From Sapria himalayana (taxonomy: Eukaryota > Streptophyta > Magnoliopsida > Malpighiales > Rafflesiaceae): a DNA stretch of 64,000 nucleotides. The stretch is from positions 258,338 to 322,337 of the forward strand of contig JAREIK010002271.1 of NCBI GenBank assembly GCA_029783825.1, in the 5' to 3' direction. Made by a program: the position numbers and the translations under genes. How positions within the stretch are numbered: the stretch's first letter is position 1; each line of letters begins with the position of its first letter. The notes under the pieces are model-generated. The model did no database searches. It was not told the origin of the DNA and saw only the letters and a program-made list of their open reading frames with translations. Below, piece by piece: positions 51,194 to 62,082 of this stretch.

Positions 51194-52825
51194 ACAGAAT
51201 TCCCTAAAAACTAATTGGGCTTAAGTGTAAAAAAATATGTTTCATTATTATATCAATATCTTTCAGGAATCAGGATATACATAAAAAATACAACAAATAA
51301 TAGCTAAATATGTGGGTCATCATGATTGTTAAAGAAAATATCATTAAATTATAATAAAGTAAAATAATACAATATGAAACAGTGAATATAATACGATAAA
51401 TTGATATGCCAACAAATAAAAATTCATTATTTCTAATATTAGATTACGTCAAGAAATAATTTTTAAATAAACCAAACAATTATTTTAAGTTGAAACCACT
51501 TTATTTTGTCCAACAATGTGGTGCCAATATATTTCAAGGATGAGATATTTTATAAATATTTTGCCAATAATTATGTTCTAATAAAAAAACTAAAAAAATT
51601 AACAACACTAATTAAATAAATAATGAACCATTAGAAAGATATTTTAAATTAATCTTTCAAAAATAAAATTGAAAATTAATATATTTAACTTCTAATTACA
51701 ATGGCGAAATAACATAACTAAAAGCATCGAGGTCATAAAAATAAACTTTTCAACACCTAGAATATATAATTAATAAAACTGAAGGCAAATTACAATATTT
51801 ATATACCATAATATTAAAGTAAACTTGACACATGAGAATGACATCAACTTTTGTGATGATAAGAAAATTTATTATTAAAAAATATAATAAAAAAATAGTA
51901 GATAATTCTGTTTTGTGTTCAAAACAATATATTAAAACAAGAAAATATACAAAATTTATATCACATAGTAAATTAGTTTTGTGCAAAAGAAACCAAACAA
52001 AACAAACTTCAAAAAAAAGTCAATTAAAAAAATTAAATGAAGTGCAAATAAGAAAAAATGAATAATTAAAAAAAAAAAAAAAAGCAAATAGCATATAGAA
52101 AATTGAATTGGATAAAAATTATGTGAGAAACCTATTTTAGTTAATGAACATAAATATAAATATAATTGAAAAAAGGAAAATGACATAGCATATAAGGACT
52201 TGACTTGAATAAAAATATGTGAGAAATCTATTTAAGTTAATGGACATAAATGCATATAATCATCCACTAAGAGGTGAATATCTTGGTCAAGTACACAAGG
52301 CTCTTTGCATGAGTTATGGGAAAAGATAATATGTCAGCAATCTTACCATTGAATCAAAAAATATGCATCAAATGAGTATTGAATCTAAGCCCTGCTACTC
52401 TTGAATAAACACACTTGTTATCACACTAAGACAACTTCAAACTTACATACAACATTGATTTTTCTTGTCTAATATGTGTGAAACTTACCCTTGAATAATA
52501 TAACACTTGTTATCATATGATCAACCATATTAATATTATTCTCGGCTAAACACTTTTAAATTTAAAATTCTTATAAGATCTAATATATTAGTATTTGAGT
52601 AATTAACACATAATATAATTATTTACAATAAATTTAAATAAATTTTGATAATGATAATGTTTTTTACGTGAGTGTCCAGCCCAGCTTGTGAGTACCTCGA
52701 CTATTATCATAGGAAGACAAAGCTTTCCTTTATCCCCACCCTCTGATAAGTCTAGACAAGATATATTCATCTAGTTCGATGGACATAGATTCAAATTCCA
52801 GAAAATATTGGTTATACCATAAAAA
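51194..52825. other. AT-rich spacer with a 96-bp tandem duplication, no gene
   Basis: ATAGCATATA...TGTGAGAAACCTATTTTAGTTAATGAACATAAAT, given here in parts, occurs at 52,089-52,157 and again at 52,185-52,250 (GTGAGAAATCTATTTAAG, GTTAATGGACATAAAT). Short open frames (51,750-52,186) are lysine- or phenylalanine-rich and not credible genes. Confidence 0.5.
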
Positions 52826-53090
52826 ATACTGTTATCAAGAAAGGTTGTTATGATTTCTCATCAGACTTGTATTAGTCTAATTAAGTTGTGACATTGAAAA
52901 TGTCAAGATTTTTTTTTATTGTTTTATCTTCTATCTCAGCTTTTCACTAAGTTTATTAATTCTTTTTGATTCATATTTAACTCTGTTATTATTCATTAAA
53001 ATCCATTAAAATTGTAATTCAATAATTTTTTGTTTCATTTAAAGCTTAGGTTTAGTACAAGTACATCATGAAAATATTATAAAATAATTC
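52826..53090 (+). repeat. Dispersed repeat R, second locus
   Basis: About 90% identical by eye to 37,750-38,010, beginning TATCAAGAAAGG and ending GAAAATATTATAAAATAAT. At both loci it is in the plus orientation and borders a copia remnant. Confidence 0.8.
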
Positions 53091-54690
53091 CAAAAAGTTG
53101 TTAATTTGAATGGAAAATAGCTATAAGCAATTTGAAACTCATTCTAGCATGTTGTTTGCGAATGCAGTAACATGATTTTTGTTATTGATGTGCCCAAGTC
53201 TCTAATGTCACAACATTGCTTAGTCTTCTTCTACAATTATTTTCGCACATGCTGTTGTCCCTTCATAAAATATATTCATGAACCTAATATTTTGAGTTAC
53301 AATACCATTTGAGTTATGGTGTTATTTGATCATGTCGTGACCTCTAATGGGTTTTACCTTGTGTTCTCTATAATTCACATGGTTGCTATTAATTTTTTTC
53401 TTAGTAGTGTCATCATTTTTTGTAATGGAGGAGTCACTATCAGAATTAGAGATGCTGATAGTCATTAGGTTGTACAGTGATTTAATCCTCATTCCACAAG
53501 CAATAATTTTTACCCTATAGTCACATTATATGATTTGTCATCATATATGAAAATCAAGCTTGTAGTAATCATTAACCTAATCGACAAGATATTTTTGAGG
53601 AGGCCTAAAATATGCATTATTTTTGTAGTAATAATCTCTACTTTCTTATGACCTACAATGTTAACAACATCATTGTCCATATTCTTTCTTTAATTATTAT
53701 AGTTTTCATACTCATTTAATTATTTTTGACGTGAAATCACATGATATGAGGTTTTAGAATCAATGAATCATGCGTCTTCATAAGGGTGAGTGATACATAT
53801 GGCTATAAAGTGGACGTGTTTTCTAGATTTTCCCTTCTTCATTGATCCACCTGTTTCATTTCTACCCTTGGATGTATCTGCTCGGTAGTCCCTTCTAAAT
53901 TGTCATTGCTTATTGTATTTTCAAAACTTAACCTTGGATTTTTTAATGCTCTTTGATTTTCTTTTAAACTGTGATTTACATATTGAACAAGGGAATCATT
54001 GTCATTAGTCTTGCCTTTCACAAACAATAATTCACTCGAGAATATTCATGTTTTGTCACTTCATATTCTTGAATTAAAGAGATATAATGACACACTTGTA
54101 TGTTGGTTTTATTGAATCATTATCAAAGATGATAATTATATTGTTCAATGAATTTGGAAGCGAACAAAGTATCATCACCATCTCATCATCATTACGGATT
54201 CCCCAACCTATGAATACAAGCTGGTTGATTAGTGTGTTGAATTCGTGTAGGTGACTGTATAAAAATACATCATTCTTCATACGTAAGTAGAATAATTTTT
54301 TTTTCAAGAATATCCGATTGACTAACAATTTATTTTGAAAATGATTTTTCACAGGCAACCACAATTTATTTCTCATTTTTTTTTAGTGACATTCACAAGT
54401 ATTGAGTCATCCAATCTTAACTGATTCAAATTTATGGCTCTTTGGTCTAGCATCTCCTATTTTTCAGTGATAATTGATTTTAATTCATCTTTATCATTGA
54501 TAGTCAATTTTGGATTATCAATCACATATCACAAATATCTATCTACAAATAAATTTTTTATTTTTAATTTTTAGAGTTCATATTTTTTGTTTGAATTTTT
54601 TTTATCCAATTTCATTGTGAATTCAATGATAGTTTTACCTAGTAGATCTTGTAGACAAACTTTCAAAATAATCTCATTTTGATACCAAAT
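53091..54690 (-). pseudogene. Ty1/copia gag-protease remnant
   Basis: On the minus strand the order from right is: primer-binding site TTGGTATCAAAATGAG (54,673-54,688); gag (UBN2 type) with a readable stretch at 54,074-54,376 including HLHEFNTLINQLVF and MILCSLPNSLNN; a linker (53,839-54,027); and protease at 53,480-53,780 with the start 'FIDSKTSYHV' and then GLLKNILSI. Last is the GAG-pre-integrase motif RLGHINNKNHV near 53,190. Integrase, RT and RNase H are absent; the sequence stops where repeat R begins. Several frames are broken. Confidence 0.88.
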
Positions 54691-55200
54691 ATGAAGATTG
54701 AGGGAAATCAGCATTTTGCTATGATACAAATGTCAAGAATCAACAATGCTAACAAGCACTATGAATCCAAATAAGATTGGAATTATATTTTAGGGTCCGA
54801 TACCAATGTGAGTTGCAAGCGAATTACCCCACAAGATTTTGTAGTTGATTCATCCGATCTTGTTTGGCATTGACTGTGTAATATAGAATATAAATGCTTA
54901 GGTAAAACTCATGTTGTAATTGATAATGTTGTGATTATGTATTTGCTGTATAAGAATGAACAAGCACAACCACTACACAAATGGATTCACACTGGGGAGT
55001 GGCGGAAGATAAAACACATAATAAATTACAATTAGAATTAATCTAGATTTTATTCATGTTGTTTATATTGCATTACAACACTCTCGAGTTCTCATGGTAT
55101 TTGTATGTACTTACATACTTATGTGTGTTCATACTCTCTTGTGTTTTCTTTATTATATTCTAGTATTTATATACTATTCACTTAATGCAAAACATTCAAT
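54691..55200 (-). repeat. Candidate 5' LTR of the copia remnant
   Basis: Lies immediately upstream (minus strand) of the primer-binding site and has LTR-like composition. No second LTR is present for comparison, so the outer boundary is a guess. Confidence 0.4.
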
Positions 55201-55340
55201 GTTGTTGCAACATTGAAGACAACTATGTATTATCTTAATAACAAATGAAGTCATGATAACATATTTTTAATTCATTGGGAATATTATTGGTGTTATTAAG
55301 TAAAATTTTTTATTGTCAATGATGCCAATTTATTGTTATT

Positions 55341-55673
55341 AATTTTTTTGTGTGATACTAATTTATTATTAGTGTCAATTGGATGTACAATGATATGAAG
55401 TTAATATGCACATATATGTGCTTGTAGTTTGCATATTGTCAAAAGAAAGAATATACTAGAGAAAGGTGGTGATAATTATTTCCATAAAGGAGGCCACTGA
55501 TAATTATTTTTTAGCGAGATTTGTTTTGATACACCAAATACAATATGTGAAAAAAAGAAATCCAAGTTTTGATAATTAAAAATGTGTACTAAACTCTAAA
55601 ATAATTAATTTTAGGTGTACTAAAAACAATCAATATGATTATGCCCTTTACTTATTCCACATCATAAAAGAAT
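55341..55673. repeat. 330-bp direct repeat, copy 1
   Basis: Starts TTTTTTGTGTGATACTAATT and ends CCACATCATAAAAGAAT. It recurs at 55,911-56,247 with roughly 90% identity. Confidence 0.92.
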
Positions 55674-55910
55674 GCACATCCATCCTATTCATATCATTTC
55701 TCTTGTTCCCTCATTCTAAATCTGTTCCCATCTTCTTGTTCACTTGCTCTCTGTTCTCTCTCCTTTTTAATTTGGTTTTCCCCCTTTCTCTCTTACCTTT
55801 GTTCTAGCCTTGCTATCCACTATTCTCACTTGTTATGTTCTCATTTCTTTCTTATCTCTATTTCTCTTTAATTTCTCTCGTTCTCCTTCATTCCTCCCTC
55901 TTTACCCTCA
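55674..55910. other. Pyrimidine-rich spacer between the direct repeats
   Basis: About 240 bases dominated by C and T on the plus strand (CTCTCTGTTCTCTCTCC and similar), with no counterpart after the second copy. No primer-binding site is seen next to the repeats. Confidence 0.6.
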
Positions 55911-56247
55911 ATTTTTTGTGTGTGATACTAATTTATTATTAGTGTCAATTGGATATAGCAATGATATGACATTAATATGCACATATATGAGCTTCTTGTA
56001 GTATGCATATTGTCCAAAGAAAGAATATACTAGAGAAAGGTAGTGATAATTATTTCTATAAAAGGGGTCACTGATAATTATTTTCTAGGGAGATTTGTCT
56101 TGATACACCAAATATAATATTTGAAAAAAATAAATCTAAATTTTGATAATTGAAAATGTGTACTAAACTTTAAAATAATTAATTTTAGGTGTACTCAAAA
56201 CAATCAATATGATTATGCCCTTTACTTATTCCACATCATAAAAGAAT
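55911..56247. repeat. 330-bp direct repeat, copy 2
   Basis: Matches copy 1 throughout (AGAAAGAATATACTAGAGAA, TTTTGATAATTGAAAATGTG). The period is about 568. Confidence 0.92.
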
Positions 56248-56391
56248 TTTCGTTAGTTTTGACTTCATGCCAAGAAAAAAAAAGAATTGATAGAATAAGA
56301 TGGAATATAAGTTGATTAATAAAAAAATTTATCTTATAAAAATAATTTACTTAATTGATAAATCTTCCTGCTGATAACATATTATGTTGGG

Positions 56392-56890
56392 CAATTGCGT
56401 TTCCACGGTAGTGAGATTAAGATACAGAAACAATAGAAATATAGAAAAGAAGCAATATATATCTTAATCCAGTAAGCATCCATGACAGAATCAAAAAAAA
56501 TGAAAAATCAACATCAAAAATAACGTAGTTCGCTAGTTGCTCAGTACGACTAGCTACATCAACCATAAAACGCTTATGCATTACAAATTAAAACACACAG
56601 AAATGTCTTACAGTATACAGCACACAGAACAGTCGTGATAAATCGTGCAGAGAGAAGAGAGAGACGATGAACAATTCCACGGGTCCAAAAACAACCACCT
56701 AAAAATAAAATTACAAAATATTTTATATTAAAAAAAATCTGTCGGTTCATTTAACCAGAGCGGGTTGGATCATGGAACGGGTCAGGCTCTACTCCAAAAA
56801 TTTTGGCCTGCTGACCGGTCAGCGGGACCTTTGTTATTGTGCTATTATTGTATCCCTGGCCTCTTAATATTTCCTTTCCTGCACTTACAT
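56392..56890 (-). repeat. Probable LTR fragment or solo LTR
   Basis: On the minus strand it ends CGCAATTGCCCAACA, a typical LTR end, and it contains promoter-like and T-rich transcribed sequence. A perfect 14-bp palindrome GCTGACCGGTCAGC lies at 56,810-56,823. The other end and any partner LTR are not identified. Confidence 0.4.
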
Positions 56891-56980
56891 TAAAATATTA
56901 AAATTGAAAAAATATTTGGTTATACAAACAGATTATTAAAATAAAAATAAATTACATATACAACATATTATAAAATATTA

Positions 56981-57276
56981 TGTTACAAGAATATAATAGA
57001 GAGAATAAAGAGAAATTAAGAGAAAGTAGATAAACAATAAATATGATAGAGAAAGTCAGAAAAGAAATTTTATTACAAGTATCTCATTCATCTATACAAT
57101 TATCAAAACTAAGTTTTTATTTATAAAAAAACAAGGATGCACTTATCATTATTGTCAATATATTGAATATATATATTGAATAGAGAGCTTTTCTTTCATA
57201 TGTAGAATGTAGGTTAAGAATGTATTATGATAGGTACATTGAATATAATGAATATTTATTCATGTATTTCATAATA
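56981..57276 (-). repeat. 3' LTR of the large copia element
   Basis: On the minus strand the decayed polypurine tract AAGAAGAAA (57,277-57,285) precedes TATTATGAAATACATG, and the LTR ends TTGTAACA at 56,981. In related elements I recall this junction as CAAGGGGGAG|TGTT, so the differences here are all G to A, as expected from cytosine deamination on the other strand. Confidence 0.6.
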
Positions 57277-57454
57277 TTTCTTCTTGAATATTCATTGTAT
57301 TAATGAATGTGTATTGAATGATACTATCTCATTAAAAATATTAAGCCAAAATAACCCAGTGAGACAAAAACCAGACAAAAGGGAAAAAGAGTGCACTGCA
57401 TAGTTTACAATGCCTCCCCCTCAATTTGAGATATATAGACACTGTTGGGGCTAG

Positions 57455-60400
57455 TTAATCTTGTATTTTATGAACTCGCAACATATCAATGTCATATACT
57501 AATTTTTCTAAAGTTGATGTCGACAATGATTTGATAAAATGATCTACAAAATTATTTATGAATTGAGTGTTAACATCAATTTGTTGACTTTCTTGGAATT
57601 CGTGAGTATAAAAAAATGTTAGCAAAATATGATTGGTTCTATCACATTTGATATATCCTCTACTAACTTGTGTAACACAAGCAGTATTATTTTCATAAAT
57701 ATTAGTGAAAGAATTTGTAATCACTGTTAAGCAATACGAATTGTGAATATGTGTTATAATGAATCTAAACAAAATACTCTTTTCCAGCTTCATATAAAAT
57801 AATAATTTCAGAGTAGTTAGAAGAGGTAGCTTCTAGTGATTGCTTCATAGAACACTGAGAAATGACAGTGCCATTATTACAAAATAAATAACCAGCTTGA
57901 GAGTGAGCTTTATGTGGATCAGATATAAATCCACCATAAAAATATCCAATAAACTAGAGATAGTAAAATTCTTGAAATAATATAATCCAAAATCTATGGT
58001 TCTGCAGAGATAACAAAAAATATGTTTAATTCTATTTCAGTGCCTTCAAGTTGGCTTAGAATTCAAACGTGTCAATAAATTTACTACAAAAGTAATGTCT
58101 GGTATTGTATATTGTGCTAAATATAGCAAAGCTTCAATTGTATTGAGATATGATATTTTAGGTCCTAGTATCTCTTTATCAGGTTCTCTAGGATAAAACT
58201 AATTTTTTAGGGATCTTGAGACCTTACAACCTTAAGGGTGCTTAATGGGTGAACCTTGTTCATGTTGAAATGTTTAGGTAATAATTTTAGCTTTAGACCA
58301 ATAAAAAGTTTGATTTTATCCAAATTTTTAACTTCAAATTCATTGTTTAAATGCTCAACAATTTTAATTAATTTTTTTTGAAGTTTCAATTAAATTTCTA
58401 TCTTCCACATAAACTTCTGTGGGCATATATGATCATTCTTTTAGCTTTCCTTAATTAGGTATTCATTTAGTTGATATCATATGTGGCCATATTATTTTAA
58501 TCCATACAAAGATCTTTGTAATATTAATAAGAATAAATTGCGAGGAGTGCATGCATCAGATATTATGAATCTCTCAGAGATTTTCTTATAAATATTCGAG
58601 TCTAATGAGCCATATAGATATGTAGTCATAATGTCCATAACACACATTTTTAATCTTTCAAAGAGTACCACACTAATGTGAAGGAAAAATTATCATTTCC
58701 TTCACAGGTGAATATGTCATCATAATCAATCCTAGATCTCTGAGATAATCCTTGGGCAACGCTTCAGACTTTATACCCGACAACCTCATTTTTTTATTTT
58801 GTTTTCAGACAAATACTAATTTATATACAACGGGCTTTATATTATTGGGGATGCGAGTTATAACTTCAAAAATCTCTCGTTTAGCTAGGGAAACTAATAC
58901 AACCTTGATTTACTTCCTCCCACTTAGACAAATTTTGCCTTTGACGATATTCAATAATAGATTGTGGCTTATAATTATCATTCATAATTTTATGAGGAAC
59001 TTATAATGCAAAAATATAATCAAAAATGATTTTATTCCAATCCCAAATCTCATTACGATATGTAATGAAATTTTCAGTATTCCTAAGATTGGTAATCTTT
59101 TTATTGGTTTGTGCTTCTTTAGAGATATTAAGCTCTTTAGAAGTAAGCATGCTATTATATTCTTCAAGAGTGGATTCGTGATTCTTTTATTTTATTTTTG
59201 AGAAATAGTGTTTTTTGATTCTATCGGTTTACTATGCTTTAAATATGAGAGATTTTGTTCTATTTTAGCTTGTCATTCGGGGACAACTATCCTATTTTGA
59301 GCATTTACAGTTTAAATATGAGATTTCATTACTGTAGTAGCATCATTAAATGTGTAAGGAAGTCTATTGGCTTTAACCTGTCAATGGATTATGTGCTACA
59401 CATTATTTTTGCACTCAAGAGTTCTTGGGTCTAATTGAGATAATTCTTTCTCATTTTAGAAGAAAATCTTAATTGATTTTTTGTTTCACAGTCATTTCAA
59501 TTTTAGGTGTCCTAATCGATGAAAACTTAGTTTCATTGAAATGTTAATTTATGAATCTAGAAGTAAAAAGATTATAGTAGTTGGTTCAAAGAACTTAATA
59601 ATGGATGATGAATTAAATCTAACATAAATGCCCAAACTGTATTGGAGTCACATTTTTGTTTCTTTTGATGGTGCTATAGGCACCTGTATTGCACAACCAA
59701 AGGTGCTTAAATATGAAATATCAGATTCATAATTAAGATTCATTTGATGGGGAGATTGTAAGAGACTAGCTGTGTGGTGCAATCTAATTAGGGCTGCTGC
59801 ATACAAAATTACATAACCCCATACTGTATTATTGAGATTCATTCTCAATAATAAAGTGCGGACAATGATTTAGATATGTTTGATTAGTGATTCTGCTAAT
59901 TTATTTTGTGTATGAATATATGTGACCGGGTGCTCAACCTCGATTCTGAGTGAAGTATCATATGTATCAAAATTTTTTGATGTAAATTCACAATCATTAT
60001 TCATTCTTATTTCTTTAATTAGATAATCATGAAATTGTGCTCGGAGCTTTATAATCTATACTAGTAAATGTAAAAATGTGACATTACGTGTAGATAATAG
60101 ACAAACATGAGATCATCTATAAGATGCGTCGACTAGTATCATAAAATATCAAAATGATTCTGTTGGTGGTTATTTTGGTTCACAAATATCACCTTTAATT
60201 CTTTGCACGAATAATGGGGATTCAAATTTAATATTTATTATAGAAAATTTAATAATGAGTTTTTATTTTGAACAAATTTTATAATTATAATCTTTGGACA
60301 ATAATATTTTTGTGCCTTTTAATGGGTGTCTTCTTTGTATTATTGATTATTTTACTTATCATTGAAGCGTCAGAGTGACTAAGGCGATCATGCCTAATTC

Positions 60401-61260
60401 AAATTGATTAGGATTTATCAATCTCCAAGATATGTTAGAGTAGGTATCAACAGTCTTAATCATGATACAATATAAATGCATAGCGAAGCTTCTAGCTTTC
60501 CATGAATGGTCTTTATGCCTATCTTATAGGAGGTAATGTCAATATATTTTTTATTTTGCTCATAAATAGTCTCAATATGGTACTCATTATGATGTCTATT
60601 TTTTAAGCTAAGCAAATTCTTTTTTGATCTAATTCTTAGAAATACATTCTGAATATGCAAGATAGTGTGCCATTTGGCAAAACAATTGTGACATTCTCGA
60701 AATTATCAATAATTGGAATAAAATCAGTTATTTTATGGACATGTGTCTCATGTAATATCATATTCGAGAAAAAGTATTTATTATGAAATATGGTATGCAT
60801 TGATGTATTATCAACCAAATAAATATTTTTATTTTTCTCAGTATTTTTCATTTGTATTTATATTGACAAATTTAAAATCTAAGATGTCATCCTTCAGTCT
60901 AATATTTTATTAAAGTAATCAGATGCCTTTAAAGAAATTAGTGACATCTAGGGATCCATTTACTATTTCAGGAGCAAGGAGAATCCCACCACCAAAGATA
61001 TTGTTGGCTTCAATAATGATTATGATAGTATGATTAATTTCAATGGTATGAGATTCATCATGTTTTCTAATATTTTTTAAAGATACATGATATAGATTAA
61101 CAATGCTTTGGCGTACGACCAATACGTGACCAGTGCCCAATCATACCACAATCATGCCACAACGATGATAATACTTTCATTAGTCATTTTCATTGGCTTC
61201 TTTTCTTTGTCATGATTTGGGCCAAAGTTTGATTTTTTAGGGTGGTTAAATTTTTTGCCA
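57455..61260 (-). pseudogene. Copia gag-pol pseudogene
   Basis: Domains from right to left: gag zinc-knuckle region, with remnants YHRCGM and, in another frame, GHWSRI-like sequence (about 61,100-61,200); a linker (60,919-61,140); protease with IYLVDNTSMHTIFHNKYFF (60,636-60,851; viral-type Asp of 'VDNTS' intact); the GAG-pre-integrase region (60,460-60,660, RSKKNLLSLK); integrase (about 59,640-60,120, EFTSKNFD, then WGYVILYAAALIRL and LSTFGCAIQVPIAP). Reverse transcriptase covers about 58,080-59,010 (IFTCEGND..., QRSLYGLK), and RNase H 57,455-57,960 (SDPHKAHSQAGYLF, IYENNTACVTQ, RTNHILLTFFYTHEFQ). The YVDD-type active-site stretch near 58,410 is damaged. There are about ten frame breaks, so no functional polyprotein is made. 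Confidence 0.9.
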
Positions 61261-61299
61261 TCCCTTTGAGAGATTATATTCTTGTTTGTACTTATAGTC

Positions 61300-61615
61300 T
61301 AGAGGTGTCAAACGGGCCGGCCCAGCACGGCACGGCCCGTTTTTCACGTGCCCCGCCGTGCTACCGTGCCGTGCCGGGCACGGCAGGGTGTTTTAAAGTC
61401 GGGCACGGCAAGGCCGTGCAGTGCCGTGCCCGGCCCGTGGGCACGACAAGGCCGTGCCGTGCCGTGCCGTGCCCGGCCCGCTCGAGCACGGCCTGGCTTG
61501 GCCAGGCGGGGCACGAGAGCACGGAAGGCGTCCAGCCTAGACGCCTGGACCGGCTCAACCGGGGTCCGGGTCCCGGGAGCCAAGCACGGGCACGGCCCGT
61601 GCTTGGCACTTGGCA
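61300..61615. repeat. Subterminal array of GCACGGC / GCCGTGC motifs
   Basis: In about 300 bases the heptamer GCACGGC or its complement GCCGTGC occurs well over a dozen times, including the run GCCGTGCCGTGCCGTGCC near 61,450. By analogy with Ac and other hAT elements, such subterminal arrays bind the transposase (inference). The long Arg/Gly/Pro-rich open frames here on both strands are by-products of this array, not genes. Confidence 0.8.
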
Positions 61616-62082
61616 GATTATAAAATTTTTATTTTTTTTATTTTTTTTATTAAGTTTCTGTTATTCTGTATACAGTATATACTTTAGAGTATATGTAATA
61701 ATTAAAAAATATAATTTTTTGTAAAAATTATAAAATTTTAAATTAAATAAAACAAACAAATATTAGAAATTTTTTTTTTTATTCAATTAAGTTTAGCTTT
61801 TTTTATTATTATAATTTATTAATTATATATTAAAAATTAAAGTTATTAATTTTTAAAATAAAATTTAAATCATAAAATAATAAATAAATACATTAAGTTA
61901 GTAAAAATTAAAATTAAAAAAAAATTTAAACTACACAAATGAAAAATTACCATTCATGCTTTTGAAACCAATAGTCCGAACAAAACATGTATAAGTTTCA
62001 ACACAACGTATAATACAAAGTACAAACAAAGCGTATAAATAAAATAAATAAAAAAATATCGAAAAAAGAGAGCAGATGAGCA
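61616..62082 (-). other. AT-rich 3' untranslated region of the hAT element
   Basis: Lies between the transposase stop codon and the GC-rich subterminal array; no coding similarity. A purine-rich segment near 62,055 is close to the stop codon. Confidence 0.5.

Larger units (their letters stand above)
56981..61299 (-). mobile_element. Near-complete but inactive Ty1/copia element, split in gag by a hAT element
   Basis: The 3' LTR, polypurine tract, full pol order and part of gag are present on the minus strand. The 5' part should continue beyond the right end of the hAT element, outside the window. The family is the plant copia group with 'EDNAACI' in RNase H. The TE is older than the hAT insertion inside it. 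Confidence 0.85.

Noticed and set aside
51750..52186. Several 70-80 codon frames
   Set aside because: Lys- or Phe/Leu-rich translations of AT-rich DNA on both strands, without motifs.
61242..61724. Overlapping long Arg/Gly/Pro-rich frames on both strands
   Set aside because: They are translations of the GC-rich subterminal repeat array of the hAT element; open on both strands because the repeat lacks stop codons.
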